Made by a program: the position numbers and the translations under genes. Shown in pieces: positions 36,220-45,095 of a stretch of DNA of 64,000 bases. Source of the stretch: JADKHC01 sp047600805 (GTDB taxonomy: Bacteria > Verrucomicrobiota > Verrucomicrobiia > Opitutales > Opitutaceae); assembly GCA_047600805.1 (NCBI GenBank), contig JASGKG010000001.1:2356001-2420000 (forward strand), given 5' to 3'. The number at the start of each line of letters is the position of its first letter. The first letter of the stretch is position 1. A model generated the notes under the pieces. The model was not told where the DNA came from. It did not search any database and was given only the letters and a program-made list of their open reading frames with translations.

Positions 36220-36908
36220 CTGAGGTGATGGAGCCCCGCGCTAGGCGTCCAGCCTGCCGGGCGGCGAAGCGGGGGGGCCCCCGTTCTCGGGGAGCAGGGG
36301 AAGGGGCCGTGAGGGGGCAGGATTTGGTCGGTTTTTGATGTGGTTTTTGCCTCAAATTCGCTGTTCGCGATCGTCGAATGACAGCTAAAAATGTGGATCT
36401 TGGTCGTGGTTTGGTACGCGGCGTTTTTGCTGACTTGCGAAATCCCGAAGTCCTTAGGGCCTTGCGTCTGTGCAAAAACAAAGCGCGGAAGATGCGAGAA
36501 AAACGGGATGGCTTTTCAACGACTTACAACCGCGCGAACTCGAGCGGGTATTGCGTCTTCCGTAACAGCAAACGCGTAAGTCATGCGACAACCTGACAGG
36601 CTCTTCGCAGCCAAGACCGCCAACCGAGTTTTGTGTCTGTGGCCAGAAAGGATGAGCCAACACGGACTCGCAGCGACCAGCTTGTGGCCCGGTCTTTTCT
36701 CCGTGAAAAATATGGAGCACCGTTTGAGCCGCTCGGCAATTGGACGGGAACACAGCGCCGCCGACTTTCAATCGCGACGCGTTCCTCTCTGGAGATCACA
36801 ACACGAACCAATACACCGTTCTCGGTATGCGCGCGGAGTTGTTGGTTCGAAAATTTCTCGTGTGATGTGAGCGCAGGAGACAAATCAACTTCACGAAAGG
36901 AACACGCC
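36220..36908. other. 689-bp gap without a recognised gene
   Basis: The left part is strikingly GC-rich with a palindrome GGGGGCCCCC (36273-36282) and a short hairpin CCCCG/CGGGG with loop TTCT next to it, after the AT-rich RloB gene. The rest holds only weak frames, such as 36378-36596 on + and an overlapping one on -, with no ribosome site or known motif. It may be a composite junction between two parts of the island. Confidence 0.5.
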
Positions 36909-37136
36909 ATGAACGATGCGACCGTTTTCGAAACACCTTTACTCATCACGCTGGAACAAGCGGCTCAACGGCTCGCGATTTCACGGCGCACCTTAGAACG
37001 CCTGATTTCAGCGGGGGAATTCCCCTCCCCGCTCAAGCTTGGCCGGTCGTCGCGCGTGGCGGTGCAGGACATTGATTTTTACTGCGAACAATTGCGCGCT
37101 CGACGCGTCCAAGCCGTGGAGGTCCGTCATGATTAA
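36909..37136 (+). CDS. AlpA/excisionase-type DNA-binding protein
   Basis: 75-aa protein from the ATG at 36909, preceded by GAAAGGA at good spacing. A longer frame upstream exists but has no support. Winged helix-turn-helix of the MerR/AlpA type: LITLEQAAQRLAISRRTLER, then the wing KLGRSSRVAVQDIDFYCEQL. Such proteins are excisionases or activators of integrase genes. It overlaps the integrase start by 8 nt, so the two are made together. Confidence 0.85.
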   Translation: MNDATVFETPLLITLEQAAQRLAISRRTLERLISAGEFPSPLKLGRSSRVAVQDIDFYCEQLRARRVQAVEVRHD

Positions 37137-38445
37137 TTTTCTTTTCCAACACAAACGAAGCGGTGTGAAGTCCCGGCTCTGGTCAGCGCGTGTGCGGCTC
37201 GACGGCTGGCTCAAACCGCGCACGTTTCCGCTCCACGTCACCGACAAGCGGGTCGCTCAACAGAAACTCGCACAGTTGCTCGGAGAATTGGAACTCGAAG
37301 CGGCGGGAATTGGCGCACCCAAAGTTCAACGCGACGCTGCGCACACGCCGCTTTCAACCCACTTGGACGCCTTTCTTGCGCAATGCGAAGCAACGGGACG
37401 TTCCAAGAATACGCTGGGCAAATACTCGCACAGCCTACCGAAACTATTCAAAAGATGCAATTGGCAGACCGTGCGCGACATCACCGAGGATTCCTTCACC
37501 GCGTGGCGCGAAACCAGCGGGCTAAGTCCGAAGACGGTCAACGATCTGCTGAGCAATACCTCCGCCTTTCTGAACTGGATGAAGCGACGTCGGCTGATCG
37601 CGAATAATCCGCTGGAGCACGTCGAAAAAATCTCGAACGACTCACCGGGTGGATTTCGCCGCGCTTTGTCGGTCGCTGAAATCGGGCGGCTGTTGCGCGT
37701 GTCCCCACCCCATCGCGCGACTGTGTATCAGACAATTCTCTACACGGGCTTGCGGCGGCAGGAAATCAATGGTCTGCGTTGGAGCGATTTCGATTTCACC
37801 ACCAATCCGCCAAGACTAAAAGTGCCTGCCTCGATTTCTAAGAACCGGAAAGAGTCCACGCATTTTCTGCGTCCGGAGCTGACGGAAACGTTGACAGCAT
37901 TTCGGCCAGCTCACGCAAAATCCGGCGATTGGGTCTTCCGCGGCCAAGTACCACGCGTGCCGACCTTCAAACGCGACCTAGCGAAAGCGGGTATTCCGTT
38001 TGAAGACGACCGAGGACGGCGCGTCGATTTGCACGCACTGCGGACGACGTTCGGCACATTGTTATCGGCCAGCGGGGTTTCACCGCGCGTTGCGATGGAG
38101 CTGATGCGGCATAGCGATCTCAAGCTCACGATGAAGGTTTATACCGACGTTTCGCAGCTTCCGCTGGTCGAAGAAGCGGCGCGCCTGCCGTCATTCACGC
38201 TTCCCAAGAATGATTCTAATTTAAGCACACAACTGAGCACACACGCGGCGGCCGTTTCGGGTCAGGTGGTGTCACCTACTGGCGCAACCAGTCATTCAGA
38301 ACCTACTTTGCAAGCTACTGATACTGTCGCGTTTAGACGCGAAAAAACCGCCGGTGTCGTTTCCGGCGGTTTAATCAAAATGGAGCGGGCGAAGAGACTC
38401 GAACTCTCGACATCTTCCTTGGCAAGGAAGTGCTCTACCAACTGA
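37129..38445 (+). CDS. int: Tyrosine recombinase (island integrase)
   Basis: 438 aa from the ATG at 37129, preceded by GGAGG. Domains: N-terminal arm-type region, SAM-like core-binding domain (about 90-180), catalytic domain with Arg in ILYTGLRRQEINGL (about 208), HALRTTFG (His/Arg, about 301-304), RHSDLK (about 327) and Tyr in MKVYTDVS (about 338). The last codons run through the att repeat (MERAKRLEL) and into the antisense of the tRNA (STSSLARKCSTN), so its present C-terminus is made by integration. A hairpin serving the tRNA lies inside the coding region. Confidence 0.92.
   Translation: MINFLFQHKRSGVKSRLWSARVRLDGWLKPRTFPLHVTDKRVAQQKLAQLLGELELEAAGIGAPKVQRDAAHTPLSTHLDAFLAQCEATGRSKNTLGKYSHSLPKLFKRCNWQTVRDITEDSFTAWRETSGLSPKTVNDLLSNTSAFLNWMKRRRLIANNPLEHVEKISNDSPGGFRRALSVAEIGRLLRVSPPHRATVYQTILYTGLRRQEINGLRWSDFDFTTNPPRLKVPASISKNRKESTHFLRPELTETLTAFRPAHAKSGDWVFRGQVPRVPTFKRDLAKAGIPFEDDRGRRVDLHALRTTFGTLLSASGVSPRVAMELMRHSDLKLTMKVYTDVSQLPLVEEAARLPSFTLPKNDSNLSTQLSTHAAAVSGQVVSPTGATSHSEPTLQATDTVAFRREKTAGVVSGGLIKMERAKRLELSTSSLARKCSTN
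38347..38370 (-). terminator. Island-borne terminator for tRNA-Gly
   Basis: Perfect 8-bp stem ACCGCCGG/CCGGCGGT with an 8-nt loop. On the - strand it stands just past the tRNA 3' end and is followed by TTTTTTC. It replaces the displaced chromosomal terminator at 32563-32589 and overlaps the integrase coding sequence on the other strand. Confidence 0.75.
38377..38406. repeat. Right attachment site, inside tRNA-Gly
   Basis: 30 bp identical to the left copy at 32593. Bases 38381-38406 are the last 26 nt of the tRNA (CCA, discriminator, acceptor 3' strand and part of the T-arm). Confidence 0.9.
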
Positions 38446-38456
38446 GCTACGCCCGC
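38381..38456 (-). tRNA. tRNA-Gly (anticodon GCC)
   Basis: 76 nt with encoded CCA. The acceptor stem pairs GCGGGCG with CGCCCGC. The D-arm is GCTC...GAGC, the anticodon stem CTTCC/GGAAG with loop TTGCCAA, and the T-loop TTCGAGT. All arms pair (one G-T in the T-stem). The island sits at its 3' end and restores it. Confidence 0.97.
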
Positions 38457-38474
38457 AAGAGCGAAGGGGGATGA

Positions 38475-38502
38475 GAAGTAAGGCTCCGACGAGCGCCGTC
38501 AA
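38475..38502 (-). promoter_or_regulatory. Candidate promoter of tRNA-Gly
   Basis: TTGACG (plus 38497-38502) is followed after 16 bp by TACTTC (38475-38480), about 20 nt upstream of the tRNA. The -35 is good and the -10 weak. It lies in the 84-bp gap between uvrA and the tRNA. Confidence 0.35.
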
Positions 38503-38540
38503 CAGCTATTTTTAGGAATAAAATAGTCCGCGGGAACACC

Positions 38541-41411
38541 CTAACCGTTCTTCGCCCGCGCACCGGCCTTTTCCCAGCGAGCCAGTGCCTGCCCGGTGAG
38601 CGATTTTTCGGCCGAAACGATGCCCGCCCGCGAGCCGGCGTAAACGATTTCGCCGCCCGCCGTTCCGCCGCCTGGCCCCAAATCTATGATCCAGTCGGCC
38701 AGATTGATCACGTCGAGGTTGTGCTCGATCACGATGATGGTGTTGCCGGCGTCGCGGAGCTTAAAAAGCAGATCCATCAAGTTCTGGATGTCCGTCCAGT
38801 GCAGGCCCGTGGTCGGCTCGTCGAGAATGTAGAGCGTGTTGCCTTGTTGCCGCTTGCTGAGCTCGAGCGAGAGCTTGATGCGTTGGGCTTCGCCGCCGGA
38901 AAGGGTCGTCGCGGACTGGCCGAGTGTGAGGTAACCGAGACCGACGGCGTTGAGCGTCTCGAGCTTGTCCATCACGCGCGGGATGTTGCGGAAAAGTTTC
39001 ATCGCCTCGCGCACCGTCATGTCGAGCACGTCGGCAATAGATTTCCCGTGGAAAAGAATTTCGAGTGTCTCGCGATTAAATCGCCGGCCGCCGCAACTCG
39101 GGCACGGCGCGTAGGCGTCGGCCATGAACTGCATGTCCAGCTTGATCACGCCGTCGCCTTGGCAGCGCTCGCAACGACCGCCTCGGACGTTGAAGGAAAA
39201 CCGATTGGCCTTGTAGCCGCGGACTTTCGCGAGCGGCACTTGCGCAAAAAGATCCCGCAGAAGGTCGAGCAATTTGGTGTAGGTCGCCGGGTTGGAGCGC
39301 GGGCTCCGGCCGATCGGCTCCTGGTCGACCTGCACGAGCTTTTCGAAAAAATCGAGATTCTCGATGTGGCGGTGTTTGCCGGGAATAGTTTTGGCACCGT
39401 TGAGCTTTCGCGCCGCAGCTGCCGCGAGCACGTCGTTGACGAGCGTGCTTTTCCCCGAGCCGGAAACACCGGTCACACACGTCAGCAGGCCCACCGGAAA
39501 ACGCGCGTCGATTCCGCGGAGGTTGTGCTGGCGAGCCTCGCGCACGGTGAGCCATGCGTCATCAGGCTTCTTCGTCGCAGCGTCTTTGACGACCCCCATT
39601 TTGCGGGCGAGAAACGGGCCAGAACGCGAAACGCTCGCCGGCTGTTTGGCGCATTCGGCTGGTGTGCCTTGAAACAAAATACGGCCGCCTTCGACGCCCG
39701 CTTCCGGTCCGAGTTCGATGATTTCGTCCGCCAGCCGCATCGTATCTTCATCGTGTTCGACGACGAGCACAGTATTTCCGCGGTCGCGCAACTCGCGGAG
39801 CGTATCGAGGAGCTTTTGATTGTCATGCGGGTGCAGTCCGATGCTCGGCTCGTCGAGCACGTAAATCACACCCATAAGACCCATGCCGAGCTGCGTAGCG
39901 AGCCGCACGCGCTGGGCTTCACCGCCGGAGAGTGTACCGTAATCGCGATCAAGCGTGATATAACCAAGCCCCGTCTCCAAAAGAAATTTTAGCCGCTGGT
40001 CGATGCCGACCACGATTTCACGCACGGCCTCGTTACCAGAGTGTTTAGCACTCAGATCGCCGCCGAAATCCGACGCCGTTTGAACATCGAACGAGAAAAA
40101 CTCCGGCAGTGTCCGACCGGCGACGCGCACCGCACCGCTGCGGGCATTCAGGCGCGTGCCATGACACTCGGGGCACTCGCCGCTGACCATAAATGTTGTC
40201 AGCCGCGCGCGAAAGCCGTCGCTGTCCGTCTCGCGCCAGCTCTCGTCGAGCATCGGAATCACGCCGGTGAACGGCATCGCCCGCGCCTCGCGCATGCGCC
40301 GCAATTTGAACGCAAACAACCTATCGCCACCGCCATAAAGCAGTGTCTGCCGCGTTTCCTCGGGCAGCTTCTTCCACGGCGTTTCAGCATCGAACGGCAA
40401 CTGTTCGGCGAGTTGCTTGAGAATGGCGTTGTGCTTTATGATGAGATTTTTCCCACCGATGCGCCACGGCTTGAGCGCGCCTTCGCGGACCGATTTATCC
40501 GGATCGGGCACGACGAGTTCGGGCACGAACCTCAGCTTACGCCCCAAACCGCCGCATGTCGGGCAGGCGCCTTCGGTGTGGTTAAAGGAAAAATGCCGGG
40601 GAGTGAGCTTCTCAAAAACGTCGCCGCAAATTTCGCAGGCGAGGTGCTGGCTCAACTGCATTTCGCGCCAGGGCGCGTCGGCTGCTTTTTGGGAGAGCAC
40701 GATCGCGCGGTCGTGGCCTTCGCGGAACGCCAGTTCGAGCGAGTCGGCGATACGGCTGCGCTGGTCCGCTGTCGCGACAAGCCGATCCACAATCAAATCG
40801 ACAACGATTTCCTTTGCGCCGCTGGGGACGAGATGCGGGTCGTCGAGATTCTTGATTTCGCCATCGAGGCGCACGCGTTGAAAGCCGCGCTGGCGCAGGC
40901 GCGGAAGTTCCTCGCGCAAAACGCTGGGTTTCGCCTTCATGAACGGCGCGAGAAGCATCACCCGTTCGCCGGGCACTTCCATCAGGATGCGTTGGATATT
41001 GTCGTCCAACGAACGCTGCACCACACGACCGCCGTCCTTCGGACAAATTTGTTCACCCTGCAGCGCCCACAGGAGTCGCGCGTAATCCGCGATTTCCGTC
41101 ACCGTCGCGATCGTGCTTCGCGGCGAACCGCCGCCCGAACGTTGCTCAATCGCCAAGACCGGCGACAGGCCGTGAATGTAGTCGACGTCGGGACGCTTCA
41201 ACTGCTCCAGCACCTGGCGCGCCTGCGTGCTGAGCGATTCCATGTACTTCCGGTACCCTTCCGCATAAACCGTATCGAAGGCCAGGGACGACTTTCCCGA
41301 ACCACTCGGCCCCGTAAGCACCACTAATTTCCCGCGAGGGATCCTTAGCTCCAGGTTTTTAAGGTTATGCTCGCGCGCACCTTTGATATGGATGTGAGTT
41401 TCGGCCTGCAT
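38541..41411 (-). CDS. uvrA: Excinuclease ABC subunit A
   Basis: 956-aa damage-recognition ATPase of nucleotide excision repair. Two ABC modules: Walker A TGPSGSGKSSLAFDT near the N-terminus and TGVSGSGKSTLVNDV in the second half; signatures LSGGEAQRVRLATQ and LSGGEAQRIKLSLEL. The zinc modules CEICG...CPTCG and CERCQ...CPSCG are both complete, and the UvrB-binding region is present, so this is a UvrA1-type protein. The stretch IEQRSGGGSPRSTIATVTEI differs from the usual IxQKxxxxNPRSTVGTVTEI. It lies upstream of tRNA-Gly in the same direction. Confidence 0.95.
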   Translation of the reverse strand: MQAETHIHIKGAREHNLKNLELRIPRGKLVVLTGPSGSGKSSLAFDTVYAEGYRKYMESLSTQARQVLEQLKRPDVDYIHGLSPVLAIEQRSGGGSPRSTIATVTEIADYARLLWALQGEQICPKDGGRVVQRSLDDNIQRILMEVPGERVMLLAPFMKAKPSVLREELPRLRQRGFQRVRLDGEIKNLDDPHLVPSGAKEIVVDLIVDRLVATADQRSRIADSLELAFREGHDRAIVLSQKAADAPWREMQLSQHLACEICGDVFEKLTPRHFSFNHTEGACPTCGGLGRKLRFVPELVVPDPDKSVREGALKPWRIGGKNLIIKHNAILKQLAEQLPFDAETPWKKLPEETRQTLLYGGGDRLFAFKLRRMREARAMPFTGVIPMLDESWRETDSDGFRARLTTFMVSGECPECHGTRLNARSGAVRVAGRTLPEFFSFDVQTASDFGGDLSAKHSGNEAVREIVVGIDQRLKFLLETGLGYITLDRDYGTLSGGEAQRVRLATQLGMGLMGVIYVLDEPSIGLHPHDNQKLLDTLRELRDRGNTVLVVEHDEDTMRLADEIIELGPEAGVEGGRILFQGTPAECAKQPASVSRSGPFLARKMGVVKDAATKKPDDAWLTVREARQHNLRGIDARFPVGLLTCVTGVSGSGKSTLVNDVLAAAAARKLNGAKTIPGKHRHIENLDFFEKLVQVDQEPIGRSPRSNPATYTKLLDLLRDLFAQVPLAKVRGYKANRFSFNVRGGRCERCQGDGVIKLDMQFMADAYAPCPSCGGRRFNRETLEILFHGKSIADVLDMTVREAMKLFRNIPRVMDKLETLNAVGLGYLTLGQSATTLSGGEAQRIKLSLELSKRQQGNTLYILDEPTTGLHWTDIQNLMDLLFKLRDAGNTIIVIEHNLDVINLADWIIDLGPGGGTAGGEIVYAGSRAGIVSAEKSLTGQALARWEKAGARAKNG

Positions 41412-41615
41412 GTCCGACCCGCAGAATCGCTAAAATTCCCGATACGTCAAAGCGGGATAACATATTCGTATACTTGGAAATCGACCTTGAATCCATGCCC
41501 AAGCGCGATTTTCTGGCGGGTCTACCCACGAACAGGCATGTGACGTCTTCCGAGGGCATCTTAGAATGTCCGCTCCGGGATCTCGTTTCTCCAAACCCTA
41601 AGCCAACATCACCTC

Positions 41616-43589
41616 ATGAGATTACAACTTCGTTCCCTAATCAGGATCGGTTTCATAGCTATAACGGCAAGTTCGGCACACCTGCATGCATTTGTCTTCG
41701 AAGCCGGCGAAATGAAGGGAAACTTCGACACGACGTTTTCAGTCGGCGGACTGTGGCGCCTCGACGATCCCGACCCCATGTACTATGGGCTGGCGAACGG
41801 CGGCACGCAAAATTCGGTCAACGCCGACGACGGCAATCTCAATTACAAGAAGGGCATTGCCTCGAGTCTGTTCAAAGGCACGCACACGCTCGAGCTCAAG
41901 TGGCGCAACTACGGCCTGCTCGCGAGCGGCTATTATTTTTACGACAGCGAAAACAAAGACCACGAGCGCGCACGCACGCCGTTGTCCAAAGCCGCCGAAG
42001 ATCGCGTCGCCTCTGGCGGTGACTTCCTCGACATGTACGCCCGCGGTAAATTCGACGTCGCGGGCCACGCTGTTGACGTGCGCTTCGGTCGTCAGGTGCT
42101 CAACCTCGGCGAAAGCACGTTCATCCCGAACGGCATCAATGTCGTCAATTCCGTCGACGCCGCAAAACTTCGCGTGCCGGGCGCTGAGCTCCGCGAGGTC
42201 TTGCTGCCAGTCAACATGCTCAAGACGTCGGTTGGCTTGAGCGACAATGTTTCTCTGGAAGCATTTTGGCTGTTGGAATTCCGTCGCACCGAGATTGATC
42301 CGGCCGGCACGTATTTCAGCACAAACGATTTTGCCACCCGCGGTGGCAGCAACGTCTACCTCGGCTTCGGCGCGCTGTCCGATCGCACGCCTCTCGGCGC
42401 TGTACCGCGCGCACTCGACCGCGAAGGCGGCAACTATAACCAATTCGGCGCCGACATGCACATCTCCGTGCCGAAGTTGAACAATACGGATTTCGGTTTC
42501 TATTTTGCCAACTACCACAGCCGTCTCCCGGTGATTAGTGCACGGACGCCGACCGGTCCGGTCAACGTCGCTCAGGTACAAGCCACCGCGTCCACCCTCG
42601 CCTCCGCACAACTTGCTCCGGCAATGATTAACGCGGGCGTCCCTCCGGCAACCGTCTCTACGGTGCTTCCGCAGTTGCTCGGACTCGCCTTCCTCGGTAC
42701 ACCCGCCTCGTCTCTGCCGGCAGGCCTCGCACCCTATGCGCCATTTTACCCAAGCGCAGTCACCATCGCCAACGGGGCTTCTCAACTCGGCCTGCTCAAC
42801 GCCGCTGCAGCCGGTCGCTACTTCGTCGAATATCCAGAAAACATCAAAATGCTCGGCGTTAGCTTCAATACCTCCGTCGGAGGTGTCGCCTGGCAGGGCG
42901 AAGTCTCTTATAAAAAAGGCGTGCCGCTGCAAGTTGACGACGTCGAACTTCTCTTCGCCACCCTCTCAGCTCTGAGCAGCAAATTCGGAAAAGCTAATAG
43001 CGCTAACCAAATGGGCGACTATCTCGGGCAGTACGATACCGAGATCAGCGGTTATCGCCGCAAAGACGTTTGGACCGGTCAAACCTCTATCACCCAAACC
43101 TTCGGCCATTTCATTGGCGCAAACCAAAGCACGCTCATCGCTGAGGTCGGCGGCGTTTACGTCCCGGACCTCGAGTCGAAGGATGTGCTCCGTTACGATG
43201 GCCCCGGCACGTTCACCAGCGGCAACCAGACTGCGATGAACAACACCGCTTCGCCGGGAGCCGCGCCGTATCCAGCCACCCCCTACGCGGCGTTCGCCGA
43301 CCGCTTCTCTTGGGGATACCAGGTTGTTGGTCGTCTCGAATACAACAACGTCTTCGCGGGCGTGAACATCACGCCGACCGTCGCTTTCGTGCACGACGTA
43401 AAAGGCAACACGCCGCTGCCGCTCGGCAACTTCGTCTCCGGTCGCAAATCGATCAACCTTGTGACCGAGTTTTCCTGGCAGAACAGCTGGTCGCTCGAAG
43501 TGCGTTACGTGAACTTCTTCGGCGCCAAACGCTACAACCTTCTCAACGACCGCGATTACGTCGCTTCCACTCTCAAATACTCCTTCTAA
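41616..43589 (+). CDS. DUF1302 outer-membrane protein
   Basis: 657-aa protein with a signal peptide (IGFIAITASSAHLHA) and alternating beta-strand pattern to the C-terminal aromatic end VASTLKYSF, as in outer-membrane barrels. The DUF1302 hallmarks are the N-terminal GNFDTTFSVGGLWRLDDPD and the block FDVAGHAVDVRFGRQVLNLG plus GGNYNQFGADMHISVP. A ~100-residue Ala/Pro-rich insert sits near the middle. It begins a four-gene cluster with DUF1329, YCF48 and RND genes at gaps of 6 nt, about 150 nt and an overlap. Confidence 0.88.
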   Translation: MRLQLRSLIRIGFIAITASSAHLHAFVFEAGEMKGNFDTTFSVGGLWRLDDPDPMYYGLANGGTQNSVNADDGNLNYKKGIASSLFKGTHTLELKWRNYGLLASGYYFYDSENKDHERARTPLSKAAEDRVASGGDFLDMYARGKFDVAGHAVDVRFGRQVLNLGESTFIPNGINVVNSVDAAKLRVPGAELREVLLPVNMLKTSVGLSDNVSLEAFWLLEFRRTEIDPAGTYFSTNDFATRGGSNVYLGFGALSDRTPLGAVPRALDREGGNYNQFGADMHISVPKLNNTDFGFYFANYHSRLPVISARTPTGPVNVAQVQATASTLASAQLAPAMINAGVPPATVSTVLPQLLGLAFLGTPASSLPAGLAPYAPFYPSAVTIANGASQLGLLNAAAAGRYFVEYPENIKMLGVSFNTSVGGVAWQGEVSYKKGVPLQVDDVELLFATLSALSSKFGKANSANQMGDYLGQYDTEISGYRRKDVWTGQTSITQTFGHFIGANQSTLIAEVGGVYVPDLESKDVLRYDGPGTFTSGNQTAMNNTASPGAAPYPATPYAAFADRFSWGYQVVGRLEYNNVFAGVNITPTVAFVHDVKGNTPLPLGNFVSGRKSINLVTEFSWQNSWSLEVRYVNFFGAKRYNLLNDRDYVASTLKYSF

Positions 43590-43595
43590 GCCGTC

Positions 43596-44948
43596 ATGAA
43601 AACGATCTACTCCTCATTGCTCGCCACGCTCGTCTGCCCCGCTGCGCTTTCGTTCGCGGCCATCAGCGATGTCGATCTCGCCCGCTTGGGCAAGGATCTG
43701 ACACCGCTCGGCGCCGAACGCGCTGGAAACGCCGACGGCTCGATCCCAGCTTGGGAAGGCGGCGTCACCGCACCACCCGCCGGATACAAAGTCGGTGATC
43801 ATCATCCCGCTCCGTTCCCGGACGAAGCACCGCTCTACACGATCACGGCGGCGAATCTCTCGCAGTACGAGAACCGGCTCACCGCAGGCCACGTGGCTCT
43901 GCTGAAAACCTACCCGACGTACAAGATCGCTGTTTATCCGTCTCATCGCACTGCTTCGTATCCAGATTTCATCTACGAAGCCACGCGCAAAGTCGCGCCC
44001 ACCGCACAGCTCGCTCACGACGGCGCCAACGTGGAAGGCGCGCTGGTCGGCATTCCCTTCCCGGTTCCACAAAACGGCCTGGAAGTAATTTGGAATCACC
44101 TCGTGCGTTTCCGCGGTGTCTCAGCCGTTCGCAACTACGCCCAAGCCGCTCCTCTGCCCGACGGCACGTACAGCCGCGTCGAGTTCGAGGACGAATTCCT
44201 TTTCAACTACGTCCGCCCTGGGATCACCGAAAAAGATCTCAACAACATTCTCATCTACTACAAGCAATCGACCATCGCTCCCGTTCGCTTTGCGGGCTCG
44301 ATCTTGCTTGTTCATGAAACGATGGATCAGGTGAAGGAGTCCCGCCGCGCTTGGATTTACAATCCCGGCATTCGCCGCGTGAAGCTCGCGCCCACCGTCG
44401 CCTACGACGAACCCGGCACCGCGGCTGACGGCATGCGCACCAACGATCAATTCGACATGTATAACGGCGCGCCCGACCGCTACGAATGGAAGCTCGTCGG
44501 GAAAAAAGAAATGATCGTGCCGTACAACGCCTATCAACTCCATAGCGACAAAATCAAGGTCGCCGACATCCTGAAGCCGCATCACATCAATCAGGATCTC
44601 GCGCGCTACGAGTTGCACCGCGTCTGGGTCGTCGACGCAACGCTCAAGCCCGGCAGCAAACACCTTTATCCGCGCCGCACGTTCTACATCGACGAAGACA
44701 GCTGGCAGGTGCTTTGCGTCGATCAGTATAATTCGCGCGGGCAGATCTGGCGCGTCTCCGAAGCGCACTGCATGAACTACTACGAAGTTCCGACGTTCTG
44801 GAGCGCGCTCGAAGTCCACACGGATCTCTCGAACGGGCGCTATCTCGCCATCGGGCTGAATAACGAACACAAAGCCTATCAGTTCGGCGTGAAACGTTCG
44901 CCCTCCGATTACTCGCCCACCGGTCTCAGCCGCGAAGGCTTGAGGTAA
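43596..44948 (+). CDS. DUF1329 periplasmic protein
   Basis: 450-aa exported protein (signal MKTIYSSLLATLVCPAALSF). The DUF1329 N-terminal block is LGKDLTPLGAERAGNADGSI followed by PAWEGGV, and the middle has RRAWIYNPGIRRVKLAPTVA and YDEPGTAADGMRTNDQFDMY. The C-terminal region keeps PRRTFYIDEDSWQVLCVDQY. The fold is LolA/LolB-like by family knowledge, so binding of a lipid or other hydrophobic cargo is the likely role. It lies 6 nt after the DUF1302 gene. Confidence 0.9.
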   Translation: MKTIYSSLLATLVCPAALSFAAISDVDLARLGKDLTPLGAERAGNADGSIPAWEGGVTAPPAGYKVGDHHPAPFPDEAPLYTITAANLSQYENRLTAGHVALLKTYPTYKIAVYPSHRTASYPDFIYEATRKVAPTAQLAHDGANVEGALVGIPFPVPQNGLEVIWNHLVRFRGVSAVRNYAQAAPLPDGTYSRVEFEDEFLFNYVRPGITEKDLNNILIYYKQSTIAPVRFAGSILLVHETMDQVKESRRAWIYNPGIRRVKLAPTVAYDEPGTAADGMRTNDQFDMYNGAPDRYEWKLVGKKEMIVPYNAYQLHSDKIKVADILKPHHINQDLARYELHRVWVVDATLKPGSKHLYPRRTFYIDEDSWQVLCVDQYNSRGQIWRVSEAHCMNYYEVPTFWSALEVHTDLSNGRYLAIGLNNEHKAYQFGVKRSPSDYSPTGLSREGLR

Positions 44949-45095
44949 GCGCAAACTCGCCGCTGGCTCGCCTCGAAAACGCGATGAAAATTGCTGTTGA
45001 GCGGCGGGCCTGCGACTGGCGAAATCTCAAGCATTCATTCGGCGCGTTCAGAACGGCAGAAGCCTGAGCGCACTCCCTCGACTTCTGTCAGCTGC

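Larger units (their letters stand above)
32593..38406. mobile_element. Genomic island in tRNA-Gly(GCC), about 5.8 kb
   Basis: Bounded by a 30-bp perfect direct repeat (32593-32622 and 38377-38406) that is the 3' part of tRNA-Gly plus four flanking bases. From left to right it holds a stranded integrase tail, a nucleotidyltransferase/partner pair, an AAA ATPase/RloB pair, an AlpA-like regulator and a tyrosine integrase next to the tRNA. The AAA/RloB part is visibly AT-richer than the chromosome around it. No conjugation or replication genes are present, so it is a minimal integrase-driven defence-type island. Confidence 0.88.

Noticed and set aside
36378..36596. 72-codon + strand frame in the island gap
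   Set aside because: No motif, no clear ribosome site, overlapping frames on both strands. Kept only as part of the gap description.
37039..37128. 30-codon upstream extension of the integrase
   Set aside because: It lies inside alpA. The ATG at 37129 has GGAGG at good distance.
40041..41327. Long + strand frame opposite uvrA (428 codons), and similar frames opposite the permeases and the DUF1302 gene
   Set aside because: Shadow frames caused by high GC at third codon positions of the real genes.
44958..45006. Inverted repeat CGCCGCT/AGCGGCG after the DUF1329 gene
   Set aside because: The loop is about 35 nt and no T-run follows on either strand, so a terminator is not supported.
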